Shown here piece by piece: positions 19,137-28,200 of a stretch of 64,000 bases of DNA. Numbering within the stretch: the stretch's first letter is position 1; every line of letters begins with the position of its first letter. The notes below the pieces were generated by a model. That model made no database searches and was not told where the DNA came from. It saw only the letters and a program-made list of their open reading frames with translations. This DNA comes from Microbacterium sp. SORGH_AS_0862 (GTDB lineage: Bacteria; Actinomycetota; Actinomycetes; Actinomycetales; Microbacteriaceae). The stretch spans positions 2,170,001-2,234,000 of the forward strand of contig NZ_JAUTAY010000001.1 in NCBI RefSeq assembly GCF_030818795.1, given 5' to 3'. The position numbers were made by a program, and so were the translations under genes.

Positions 19137-20639
19137 GTGGCGGCCGACGGCGCATCCGCCGCGCACCCGGTCACGACCGACATCCCTCTCAGTTCCGCCG
19201 CGCGCTGGCGCGCCTTCTGGGTGTGCGTCGCCGTCGCGGGTCTCACGATCCTCGACCTGTCCAAGGTCAATGTGGCCCTGCCGTCGATCGAGACGGCCTT
19301 CTCCGCGGGCGCGACCGAGCTGCAGCTCATCGTCTCCGGTTATGTCCTCACCTTCGGTCTGTTCCTCGTGCCGATGGGACGCATCGGCGACCAGCGCTCC
19401 CGCCGCGCTCTGTTCCTGATCGGTCTCTCGCTGTTCACCGCGATGAGCGTCGTCTGCGCGCTCGCGCCGAACTCCACGGTGCTCCTCGTCGCGCGCCTCC
19501 TGCAGGGTGCGGCTGCCGGCATCCAGATGCCGCAGGTGCTCGGGCTCATCCAGCAGCTCTTCCAGGGCAAGGAGCGCGGCCGCGCCTTCGGGCTGTTCGG
19601 CGCCACGATCGGTGTGGCGACGGCGTTCGGGCCGACCCTCGGTGGGCTGCTCATCGCTCTGGGCGGCCCTCAGGACGGGTGGCGGTGGATCTTCTGGATG
19701 AACCTCCCGCTCGGGCTGATCGCCATCCTGCTGGCGGCTCTGCTCCTCCCTGCCACCCGCACCCGCTCGCATCGCAAGCTCGCCCTCGATCCGGTCGGTG
19801 TGATCCTGTTCGCCCTCACCGTGATCTCGCTCATGTGGCCGTTCCTGTTCACCACCGGCGCGCCGGGGGACGACCCGCGACGGTGGTGGCTGCTCGTGCT
19901 GTTCGTGCTCTTCGCCGCCGGGTTCGTGGCCTGGGAGCAGCGCTACACCCGTATCGGCAAGCAGCCGCTCATCCCGCTGAAGCTCTTCCGGATCGGCTCG
20001 TACCGCAACGGCACGCTCCTGCAGACGACGTACTTCGCGGCGGTGCCGTCGATGTTCCTCATGACCACCCTCTACTTGCAGAGCGGTCTGCACATCGAGC
20101 CCGTCTTCGCGGGCATGGTCACGATCGGATTCGCGCTGGCCAGCGCCGTCTCCTCGTACATCGGCGGCTCGCTCGTCGTGCGGTTCGGTCGGCCCGTCGT
20201 CGTCGTGGGGCTCGGGTTGATGCTGGCCTGCGTCGCCGGTCTGGTCGCCACCGCGCTCTATGTCCCCGACTCCGTCACGCCGTTCGTCATGGCGGGCGCC
20301 ATGCTTCTGGGCGGCATCGGCGGCGGCCTCGTGGTCTCGCCGAACCAGACACTCACCCTCGCCGACATCCCCGTGCGCGAGGGCGGGCTCGCAGGCTCGG
20401 TCGGACAGCTCGGCCAGCGCATCGGCACCGCGGTCGGAACCGCGGTCGCCCTCGCCCTCTTCTACGCGACGGTCTACCGCGAAGACGGCCACGCGGCCGA
20501 GGACGCGGTCGTGTTCCACGACGCGTACGGCTTCGGGATGGTGACGGTCGCGCTCTTCCTCGCCGTGGCCTTCGTCATCGCCGTGGCCGACCTCGGCGCC
20601 AGGCGTCGGTCCCAGAAGGTGGCCGACGCGGCATCCTGA
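19137..20639 (+). CDS. MFS drug-efflux transporter (DHA2, 14-TM type)
   Basis: A 500-residue major facilitator of the EmrB/QacA type. Motif A appears as GRIGDQRSRRALF after the second helix, and a motif-C-like region follows (GATIGVATAFGPTLGGLL). About 14 membrane segments are visible. The GTG at 19137 is 2 nt after the preceding small gene's stop. It probably exports hydrophobic drugs or metabolites by proton antiport; the substrate cannot be predicted. Confidence 0.85.
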   Translation: MAADGASAAHPVTTDIPLSSAARWRAFWVCVAVAGLTILDLSKVNVALPSIETAFSAGATELQLIVSGYVLTFGLFLVPMGRIGDQRSRRALFLIGLSLFTAMSVVCALAPNSTVLLVARLLQGAAAGIQMPQVLGLIQQLFQGKERGRAFGLFGATIGVATAFGPTLGGLLIALGGPQDGWRWIFWMNLPLGLIAILLAALLLPATRTRSHRKLALDPVGVILFALTVISLMWPFLFTTGAPGDDPRRWWLLVLFVLFAAGFVAWEQRYTRIGKQPLIPLKLFRIGSYRNGTLLQTTYFAAVPSMFLMTTLYLQSGLHIEPVFAGMVTIGFALASAVSSYIGGSLVVRFGRPVVVVGLGLMLACVAGLVATALYVPDSVTPFVMAGAMLLGGIGGGLVVSPNQTLTLADIPVREGGLAGSVGQLGQRIGTAVGTAVALALFYATVYREDGHAAEDAVVFHDAYGFGMVTVALFLAVAFVIAVADLGARRRSQKVADAAS

Positions 20640-20646
20640 GTCGCGA

Positions 20647-21204
20647 TCAGACCCCGTAGTCGGCGCGGATGCGCTCGCGCAGGATGTGGCTGCAGGCGGT
20701 GACGGCCGCATCCCAGTCGGTCATCGCATCGTCCTGGGCGTTGTCGGAGACCGCCTTGAGAACGCGGATGGGCACGCCGAACTCGGCGGCCACCCAGAAG
20801 TACGCGTACGTCTCCATGTCGACCAGGCCCGCGCCCAGCGACCGGATGAGCTTCACGGTCTCGGCATCGTCGACGAAGGAGTCGCCGGTCGCGATGACCA
20901 CACCCTCTCGGTCGTGGCCGACCCGCGCCGGAAGCGACAGGTGTTGACCGACGACGCCGTCGGGGTCCGTCACGTCGTGCTGGATCGCGCCGGCGATCTC
21001 ATGCAGATCCCCCTGCAGCAGCGGATCGATGCAGCCGGCGGTTCCGACCACGACGATCTCCTCATAATCGCCGGCGCTGAGCGCTCGTGTGAGGTTCACG
21101 GCTGCCGGCAGCTTGCCGGGTCCGGTGATGAGCCGGTCGAAGCCCTCGAGTTCCGCGGGGAAGGCGACGACCTCGCTCTCGAGCGCGGCGACGAGCAGAC
21201 GCAT
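20647..21204 (-). CDS. MTA/SAH-type nucleosidase (PNP/UDP family)
   Basis: A 185-residue phosphorylase/nucleosidase-fold protein. Visible elements are ITGPGKLPAAVNLTRAL, VVVGTAGCID and the purine-site block VDMETYAYFWVAAEFGVP, which carries the conserved Met-Glu pair, then KAVSDNA. It is shorter than E. coli MtnN (about 230 residues). A role in cleaving methylthioadenosine, adenosylhomocysteine or a related nucleoside is inferred. Its ATG shares one base with the stop of the small upstream gene (TGATG). Confidence 0.78.
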   Translation of the reverse strand: MRLLVAALESEVVAFPAELEGFDRLITGPGKLPAAVNLTRALSAGDYEEIVVVGTAGCIDPLLQGDLHEIAGAIQHDVTDPDGVVGQHLSLPARVGHDREGVVIATGDSFVDDAETVKLIRSLGAGLVDMETYAYFWVAAEFGVPIRVLKAVSDNAQDDAMTDWDAAVTACSHILRERIRADYGV

Positions 21205-21347
21205 CAGTTGCCGCCTCCGCTGACGATGCCGATGATCCCCGAGATGAGGAAGAAGAGGCCGACTCCGGCGACGGCGATCCAGATGCCGATGCGGGTGGCG
21301 GAGGGCTTGCCCTGGTCGTCGCTGGGACCGGAACCGAAAAGACTCAC
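21204..21347 (-). CDS. 47-residue single-helix membrane protein, coupled to nucleosidase
   Basis: A 47-residue protein: polar start SLFGSGPSDDQGKP, one hydrophobic helix (about residues 21-42), glycine-rich end SGGGN. The GTG start is defined by TACGCT (21354-21359) ending 6 nt upstream. The stop overlaps the nucleosidase start by one base, so this tiny ORF drives nucleosidase translation. No family recognised. Confidence 0.6.
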   Translation of the reverse strand: MSLFGSGPSDDQGKPSATRIGIWIAVAGVGLFFLISGIIGIVSGGGN

Positions 21348-21360
21348 CCTGCGAGCGTAG

Positions 21361-21396
21361 ACGAGCCCGCGACGATCGTGGTCGTCGCGGGCTCGT
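21361..21396 (-). terminator. terminator of the aldo/keto reductase gene
   Basis: A perfect 15-bp inverted repeat (21361-21375 with 21382-21396, 6-nt loop) begins 9 nt beyond the aldo/keto reductase stop. GC-rich with no clear U-tract, as is common in actinobacteria. Confidence 0.75.
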
Positions 21397-21405
21397 CAGG
21401 TGTGC

Positions 21406-22356
21406 TCAGGAGGCGGGCTGCCAGGTGGACAGGCGATCCAGCTCCGCGATCTGCTCGCTGGTCAGCTCGACGCCGACGCTCGTCAGCAGATCGGGGACCT
21501 GGGACGCGCGCGACGCGCTCGCGATGGGCGCCACGACGGTGGGCCGCTGACGGAGCCAGGCGAGGGCCGTCGCCGCGATGGACACGCCGTGCTCGCCGCC
21601 GATGCGCTCGAGGGCGTCGATGATCGCGAGTCCCTGCGGCGTCGCGTACTTGGCGGCGCCCTCGGCGCGCGGGGAACCGGCACCGGCCGCATCCGCCGAA
21701 CGGTACTTGCCCGTCAGGAAGCCCGACGCCAGTCCGTAGTAGGGCACGAGCGCGAGGTCGAACTCCTCGGCGACGGGGATGATGTGCTCCTCGACGTCGT
21801 TGCGGTGCACGAGGTTGTAGTGCGGCTGGACGGCGATCGGGAGCGGTCCGCCCGCGGCCTGCGCGAGCTCGATCCACTGCCGGATGCGGTCGCCCGAGTA
21901 GTTGGAGACGGCCGTGTAGCGGATGAGGCCGTCGTTCACCAGATCGGTGAACGCGGCGACCGTCTCCTCCAGCGGCGTCTCGGGGTCGTCGAAGTGGGCG
22001 TAGTACAGGTCGATCGTGTCGACGCCGAGTCGCTTCAGCGACGCCTCCGCGGCCGCACGGATGTTTTTCGCGGACAGGCCGCGGAACTCCGGGTGCTGGC
22101 TCACCTTGGTGCCGATGACGATGTCGCGGGGCTTGCGTGCGGCCAGCCACTCGCCGATCAGCGTCTCGCTCTCACCACCGCTGTTTCCCGGGACCCACGC
22201 GCTGTAGGAGTCGGCGGTGTCGATGAAATTGCCGCCGCCGTCGTGGAACGTGTCGAGGATCTCGAAGGAGGCGTCGCGGTCGGCCGTCCAGCCGAACACG
22301 TTGCCGCCCAGCGAGAGGCCGAAGACGTCGAGGTCGCTGCGTCCGATGCGGGTCAT
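21406..22356 (-). CDS. aldo/keto reductase
   Basis: A 316-residue TIM-barrel NADPH-dependent aldo/keto reductase of the bacterial YajO/Tas-like branch. Catalytic elements: FIDTADSY (Asp and Tyr), VIGTKVSQHPE (Lys) and LYYAHFDDP (His). The C-terminal cofactor-binding part includes VAPIASASRASQV. The ATG is preceded by AAAGGA. It is likely a cytosolic carbonyl reductase with unknown substrate. A strong hairpin terminates the transcript. Confidence 0.88.
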   Translation of the reverse strand: MTRIGRSDLDVFGLSLGGNVFGWTADRDASFEILDTFHDGGGNFIDTADSYSAWVPGNSGGESETLIGEWLAARKPRDIVIGTKVSQHPEFRGLSAKNIRAAAEASLKRLGVDTIDLYYAHFDDPETPLEETVAAFTDLVNDGLIRYTAVSNYSGDRIRQWIELAQAAGGPLPIAVQPHYNLVHRNDVEEHIIPVAEEFDLALVPYYGLASGFLTGKYRSADAAGAGSPRAEGAAKYATPQGLAIIDALERIGGEHGVSIAATALAWLRQRPTVVAPIASASRASQVPDLLTSVGVELTSEQIAELDRLSTWQPAS

Positions 22357-22533
22357 GATGTCCTTTCGTCGCTGCTGCGCACGGTCAGTGTGCGCGCACT
22401 CCCTATGAACAAGACGGGGATGCCGCCGCCCATTCCCATTAGTTCCGGGATCGGCCGGTGGCGGCTCGGCGGGCCCGGGCTAGGGTCGAAGACAGGGCGC
22501 AGACGGCTGTGCCCGCGATCTCGGGAGGCAGCG

Positions 22534-23112
22534 ATGGAATCGGTCGTTCTCGACACCCCGGCGGGAATCGACGCTCGACTCGGGTGGGCCCCCTCGGTCA
22601 CCGCGCACGACCGCAAGCGCCTGCTGGCCCGGGCGATCATCGGTGCTCGGCTCGGCGTGGACCCGGCCGCCGTGCGCATCGAACGCGAAGCGCCCACGAC
22701 GTTCGGCCACCACACGCGCCTGATCGCCTCGCTCGACGGCGAGGAGCTCGATCTCGTCGTGACCGTCGCCGAGTATCGGGCGGCCAATGTCGTCGCGGTG
22801 AGCGAGCCGGGCGTCCGCGTGGGGATCGACCTGCGCGACCTGCATCCCGACACGCACACCCGCGCGGTCATGCGGGCGCAGAGCCAGCTGTGGGAGGGAG
22901 CGACCGACCTCGATCTGCTCACCCACTGGAGCCGGGCGCAAGCGGTGCTCGCTGCCGATGGGCGCGGACCGCGGCTGTCGGCCACGTCTGTGAAGCTCGA
23001 TCAGGGCGGCCACCGCGGATGGGTGCGGGATCGGCCGACGAGCTACACGATCCAGGATCTGTCCCGGAACGCCTTCGTGATCACGCTCGCCTGGGCTCCC
23101 GAAGAGGGCTGA
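22534..23112 (+). CDS. degenerate 4'-phosphopantetheinyl transferase-like protein
   Basis: A 192-residue protein that aligns in outline with Sfp/AcpT-type phosphopantetheinyl transferases. It has a GIDLRDLHPD segment like the GIDxE magnesium site, and HWSRAQAVLAADG where the W-x-x-KEA-x-x-K motif is expected. The second acidic residue and the KEA lysine are not preserved, so activity is uncertain. The start follows a GGGAGG Shine-Dalgarno; TAGGGT near 22480 is a likely -10. No carrier-protein or synthase genes are nearby. The family call is tentative. Confidence 0.6.
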   Translation: MESVVLDTPAGIDARLGWAPSVTAHDRKRLLARAIIGARLGVDPAAVRIEREAPTTFGHHTRLIASLDGEELDLVVTVAEYRAANVVAVSEPGVRVGIDLRDLHPDTHTRAVMRAQSQLWEGATDLDLLTHWSRAQAVLAADGRGPRLSATSVKLDQGGHRGWVRDRPTSYTIQDLSRNAFVITLAWAPEEG

Positions 23113-23127
23113 TCGGCCCCGGCGCGC

Positions 23128-25185
23128 TCAGGCCTCCAGGGCGGCGTCGAGCTCGCTGAGCCAGGCCGCGGCGTTCCCGTCACTGGGCGCTCGCCAGTCC
23201 CCACGCGGCGACAGCGATCCCGCCGGGGACACCTTCGGGCCGTTGGGGATCGCGGTGCGCTTGAACTGGGCGAAGCCGAAGTAGCGCGTGAGGAACACCC
23301 GCAGCCACTGCACGATCGTCTGGCGGTCGTAGGCATACCGCTCGTCGTCGGGGAACCCGGCCGGCCAGAGCCCCGCATCCGGGTCGGCGAAGGCGACCTC
23401 CGCCAGGTACGCGATCTTCGACGGCCTCATCCCGAATCGAAGGATGTGGAACAGCGTGAAGTCGTGGAGCGCGTACGGGCCGATGGTGTCCTCGGTCGAC
23501 TGCACCTTGCCGTCCTCGCCCGCGGGGACGAGCTCGGGGCTGATCTCGGTGTCCAGGACCGCCTGCAGCACGGCGGCCGTGCGCTCGTCGATCCCGACGC
23601 CGTCTGCGATCACCCAACGGATGAGGTGCTGGATCAGCGTCTTGGGGACGCCGGCGTTGACGGCGTAGTGGCTCATCTGGTCGCCGACGCCGTACGTGGC
23701 CCAACCGAGCGCCAGCTCGGAGAGGTCGGAGGTTCCGATGACGATGCCGCCGTGACGGTTCGCGAGGCGGAACAGCAGGTCGGTGCGCACACCCGCCTGC
23801 ACGTTCTCGTACGTGACGTCGTAGAGCGGCTCGCCGTCGGCGGCCGGGTGGCCGATCCCGCGCAGGATCTCGGTCGCCGCGGGGCGGATGTCGATCGTCT
23901 CGATCGTGGCGCCGATCGCCTCGGCGAGTTCGATCGCGTTGGACTTGGTGCCGTCGCCGGTCGCGAAGCCCGGCATCGTGTACGCCAGGATCTCGCTGCG
24001 CGGGCGCCCCATCCGGTCCATCGCGCGGGCGACGACCAGGAGTGCATGGGTGGAGTCGAGGCCTCCCGAGACGCCGATGACGGGCCGCGGGGCGCCGATC
24101 GCCCGCATCCGCTGTTCGAGTCCGGAGACCTGGATGCTGAAGGCCTCGTAGCAGTCCTGCGCGAGGCGCGCGGGGTCGGCGGGGACGAAGGGGAATCGTG
24201 CGACCGGGCGACGCAGGCCGGTGAGGTCGGCGGGCGGGTCCAGACGGAAGTGGATCGTGCGGAACGCCCCCACGCGTTCGGCGAGTGAGCGGCGGTTGTC
24301 GTCGAAGGTGCCCTGGCGCAGCCGGTCCTGGCGCAGGCGGTCCAGGTCGACGTCGGCGACGCTGCGGCGGGCCGCGTCCGGGAACCGATCCGTCTCGACG
24401 AGCAGCTGACCGCCCTCGTAGATCATGGTCTGGCCGTCCCACGAGACGTCGTTCGTCGACTCGCCCTGGCCCGCCGCGGCATAGGCGTAGGCGGCGAGGC
24501 AGCGCAGCGATTGGGACTGCGAGAGCAGCTTCCTGTCGTCGGCGCGGGCGATGGTGATCGGGCTGCCGCTGAGGTTCAGCAGCACCGTGGCCCCCGCGAG
24601 CGCAGCCTCGGACGAGGGCGGCACGGGAACCCACATGTCCTCGCAGACCTCGGCGTGCACGACGAGCCCGTCCACGTCCAGCGCCTCGAACAGCAGGTCT
24701 GGTCCGAACGGTGCGTAGAGGTCGCCGATGCGGATGTCGCCGCCGCGCTGGTCGTCGCCCGGGGCGTACCAGCGGCGCTCGTAGAACTCGCGGTAGGTGG
24801 GGAGCATCGACTTCGGGGCGACCCCGAGGATCTCACCGCGGTGGATGACGACCGCGCAGTTGTAGAGGCGGTTGCCGTGGCGCAGCGGCGCGCCGACGGC
24901 CAGCACGGGGCGGAGGTCCACGGAGGCGGCGACGATCCGCTCGATGGCGGCGGCCACCGCATCCAGCAGCGGGTCCTGCAGCACGAGATCATCGATTGCG
25001 TAGCCGCTGAGGGCCAGCTCCGGGAAGAGTGCGACGGCGACACCGTCGTCATGGCAGGCGCGCGCCTCGGCGAGCACGGCCTCCGCGTTCGTCGCGGGGT
25101 CGGCCACGCTCACCGGGATCGTGACGGCGGCGACGCGGGCGAAGCCGTGCCGGTAGGGGTTCGTGAAGGGCAGGTGCGTGCTCAC
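23128..25185 (-). CDS. nadE: glutamine-dependent NAD+ synthetase
   Basis: A 685-residue two-domain enzyme converting deamido-NAD to NAD using glutamine. The N-terminal nitrilase-type glutaminase domain (about 1-300) carries the Glu-Lys-Cys triad in FPELALSGY, PKSMLPTYREFYE and HAEVCEDMW. The C-terminal synthetase domain has the PP-loop GVSGGLDSTHALL. The length fits the large actinobacterial form. The GTG start lies 6 nt after CAGACT (25192-25197). It is a single-gene unit divergent from the helicase gene. Confidence 0.95.
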   Translation of the reverse strand: MSTHLPFTNPYRHGFARVAAVTIPVSVADPATNAEAVLAEARACHDDGVAVALFPELALSGYAIDDLVLQDPLLDAVAAAIERIVAASVDLRPVLAVGAPLRHGNRLYNCAVVIHRGEILGVAPKSMLPTYREFYERRWYAPGDDQRGGDIRIGDLYAPFGPDLLFEALDVDGLVVHAEVCEDMWVPVPPSSEAALAGATVLLNLSGSPITIARADDRKLLSQSQSLRCLAAYAYAAAGQGESTNDVSWDGQTMIYEGGQLLVETDRFPDAARRSVADVDLDRLRQDRLRQGTFDDNRRSLAERVGAFRTIHFRLDPPADLTGLRRPVARFPFVPADPARLAQDCYEAFSIQVSGLEQRMRAIGAPRPVIGVSGGLDSTHALLVVARAMDRMGRPRSEILAYTMPGFATGDGTKSNAIELAEAIGATIETIDIRPAATEILRGIGHPAADGEPLYDVTYENVQAGVRTDLLFRLANRHGGIVIGTSDLSELALGWATYGVGDQMSHYAVNAGVPKTLIQHLIRWVIADGVGIDERTAAVLQAVLDTEISPELVPAGEDGKVQSTEDTIGPYALHDFTLFHILRFGMRPSKIAYLAEVAFADPDAGLWPAGFPDDERYAYDRQTIVQWLRVFLTRYFGFAQFKRTAIPNGPKVSPAGSLSPRGDWRAPSDGNAAAWLSELDAALEA

Positions 25186-25286
25186 GGGTCCAGTCTGGCA
25201 CCCGCACGGGCACGCAGAACGGGGTTGTGTTGCCGGGGAGGCGCTGTCGGCGGCCGCAACTAGGGTCGATAAAAGAAAGGGAGCGA

Positions 25287-28200
25287 ATGCGATACATCGA
25301 GCCTGCGGGGTCCGACAGCGGGCGCGTGGTGTGGAGCGCGAGCGACCTCAAGGCCGCCGCGGAGTGCGAGTTCGCGTGGTTGCGCCAGCTCGATGCGCGG
25401 CTGGGCCGCATCCCCGCGGTCATCGAACCCGAAGACGTCATGCTCGAGCGGGCGGCCAGGCTCGGCACGCGGCACGAGCTGGCCGTGCTGCAGCGCTATC
25501 GTGACGAGTTCGGCGCGGCCGTCGTCGAGATCCCCGAGACCCGCTCGGGCGATGAGGCGGCGATGACGGATGCGGTCGCCGCGACCCTCGCCGCTCTCGC
25601 CGAACCCGCCTCCCACGTGGTCTATCAGGCGGCGTTCCGCACCGATGAATTCGTGGGCTTCGCCGACTTCCTGGTGCGCGCAGACGACGGCGCGTGGATC
25701 GTGCAGGACACCAAACTGGCCCGCCACGCGCGCGTGACGGCCTTGATGCAGCTGGCGGCATACGTCGATCAGCTCGATGCGGCGGGGGTTCCCCGGGCCG
25801 ATCGTGTGGAGCTGCTCCTGGGCGACGGTTCGGTCAGCACCCATCGGGTGCGCGATCTTCTGCCGGTGTATCGGCAGCGTCGCGCCCGACTGCGCGCGCT
25901 CATCGCCGACCGCGACCTCGCCGCGGGCGCCGCCGGACAGCCGATCGCGTGGGCGGACGGCCGCGGAGCGCTGCGTGTCGTGGCGTGCGGGCGGTGTGCG
26001 ACGTGCGAGACGGAGGTGGCCGCGCATCGCGACCTGCTGCTCGTCGCCGGGATGCGGCCCGTGCAGCGTGAGCGTCTGCGCGTCGCAGGCATCACGACGA
26101 TCGACGAGTTGGCGGCGGCCGAGGCGGCCCCGGAGCGCATGAGCGACGACGTCTTCGCGTCGCTGCGGACGCAGGCCCGGCTCCAGCTGGAGAGCCCCGC
26201 GGGGGTGCCCGGACCCGACGGTACGGTCCCCGCCGACGCCGTGCCGCGCTACGAGGTCGTGCTGCCGCAGGCGCTCGCTGCTCTGCCGCGACGCGATGCG
26301 GGCGACCTCTTCTTCGATTTCGAGGGAGACCCCCTGTACACCGAGGGCGCCGGGGACTGGGGGATCGACTACCTCTTCGGATGGATCGATCCCGAACAGC
26401 AGTACTCGGCGCTGTGGGCGCACTCGTTCGCCGACGAGAAGGCGGCACTCGAGACGTTCATCGACTTCGTCGATCTTCGTCGGCGCGCGCACCCGGGCAT
26501 GCACATCTACCACTACGCGCCGTACGAGCCGACGCACCTGCTCGCGATGGCCGCGCGCCACGGCACCCGCGAGGCCGAGGTCGACCGTCTGCTGCGTGAC
26601 GGTGTCTTCGTCGACCTGTACCCGGTCGTCCGCCGAGCGCTGCGGGTCGGGTCCCGGTCGTACTCCATCAAGAAGCTCGAGCCGCTGTACATGGGCGCCC
26701 AGCGCCGCACGAGCGATGTGCAGCGCGGCGACGACTCGATCGTGCGCTACGTCGAGGCGCGTGCGCTGCTCGAGGCGGGGCAGGATGATCAGGCTCAGCT
26801 CGTGCTCGACGATCTGGCCGAGTACAACCGCGATGACTGCGTGTCGACGCTCCGTCTGCGCGACTGGCTCGTCGACCGAGCGCGCGAGGCGCAGCTCTTC
26901 CCGTCGGTGGATCCCGTCGTGGGCGAGGACGTCTACGAGCCGTCGTTCCGCTCTGTGGCGCTCCAGCGCCGCGCGGCCGTCGCCGACGACGAGGCGGATG
27001 CGGCGGCCCTGCGCCTCGGCGCCGCGGCGATCGACTACTACCCGCGCGAGGCGAAGACCTTCTGGGCCTCGCACTTCCTCCGGCTCCGCGAGCCGGTGTC
27101 GCTATGGGAGGACACCCGCGACGTCGTCGTGCTCGACGGTGCGCGCACGCGTGTCGTGGACGACTGGCAGCCGGGGCAGGGGCGTCAGCGCGCCCTGCGT
27201 CGCCGTCTCGAGCTGCGGGGCGACCCCGCGCCGGGCACGCGGCTGAGCGTCGGCACCCAGCCCTTCCTCGTGTACGCCGCTCCGGCGCCTTTCGGGGAGG
27301 CATCCCCGCGGTGGATCCATGCGGCGCGTGCCGTGCGCATCGTCGAGGCGCTCGACGACGGCGCCGTCGTGGAGGAGCTCGCGGCCGACGGACAGACCTG
27401 GTCGGACCTGCCGATCGCCCTCGCGCCCGCAGCTCCCCCCGCGGCCGGCAACCAGCAGGCGGCGATCGACGCGTGGGCGGACGCGCTGATCGACGCCGAC
27501 CCGCACTTCCCGCTCGACGCGGCCACCGACATCCTGCGTCGCGTCGCTCCGCGCACCACGACGGACGCGCTGACACCCTCGACCGGCGACGACGTCGCGG
27601 CTATCGTCCGCAGCGTCGTCGACCTCGACGACAGCTATCTCGCCGTCCAGGGCCCTCCCGGTACGGGCAAGACCTACGTGGGCTCCCACGTGGTCGCACG
27701 CCTCGTGGCCGAGCGCGGCTTCCGCGTGGGTGTCGTCGCGCAGTCGCACGCCGTCGTGGAGCACATGCTGGATCGGATCGTGGCTGCGGGTCTCTCCTCG
27801 AACCTCGTCGGCAAGGCGCTCAAAGACCCCAGCCAGGCGGATGCCGTGTCGTTCACGGTGTTCGAGAAGAACGCGCTCGCGACGTTCACCGAGGACCGGC
27901 CCGGGGGCTTCGTCGTCGGTGGGACCGCGTGGGACTTCAGCCACGCCGGCCGCGTACCCCGTCGCAGCCTTGATCTGCTCGTGATCGACGAGGCGGGACA
28001 GTTCTCCCTCGCCTCGACGATCGCCGTGTCGCGGGCAGCGCGCCGCCTGCTGCTGCTCGGCGACCCGCAGCAGCTCCCGCAGGTCAGCCAGGGCACGCAC
28101 CCCGAGCCCGTCGACGAGTCGGCGCTGGGGTGGGTCATGGATGGCGCGGCGGTCCTGCCCGCATCCCACGGCTACTTCCTCTCGCACACGTGGCGGATGC

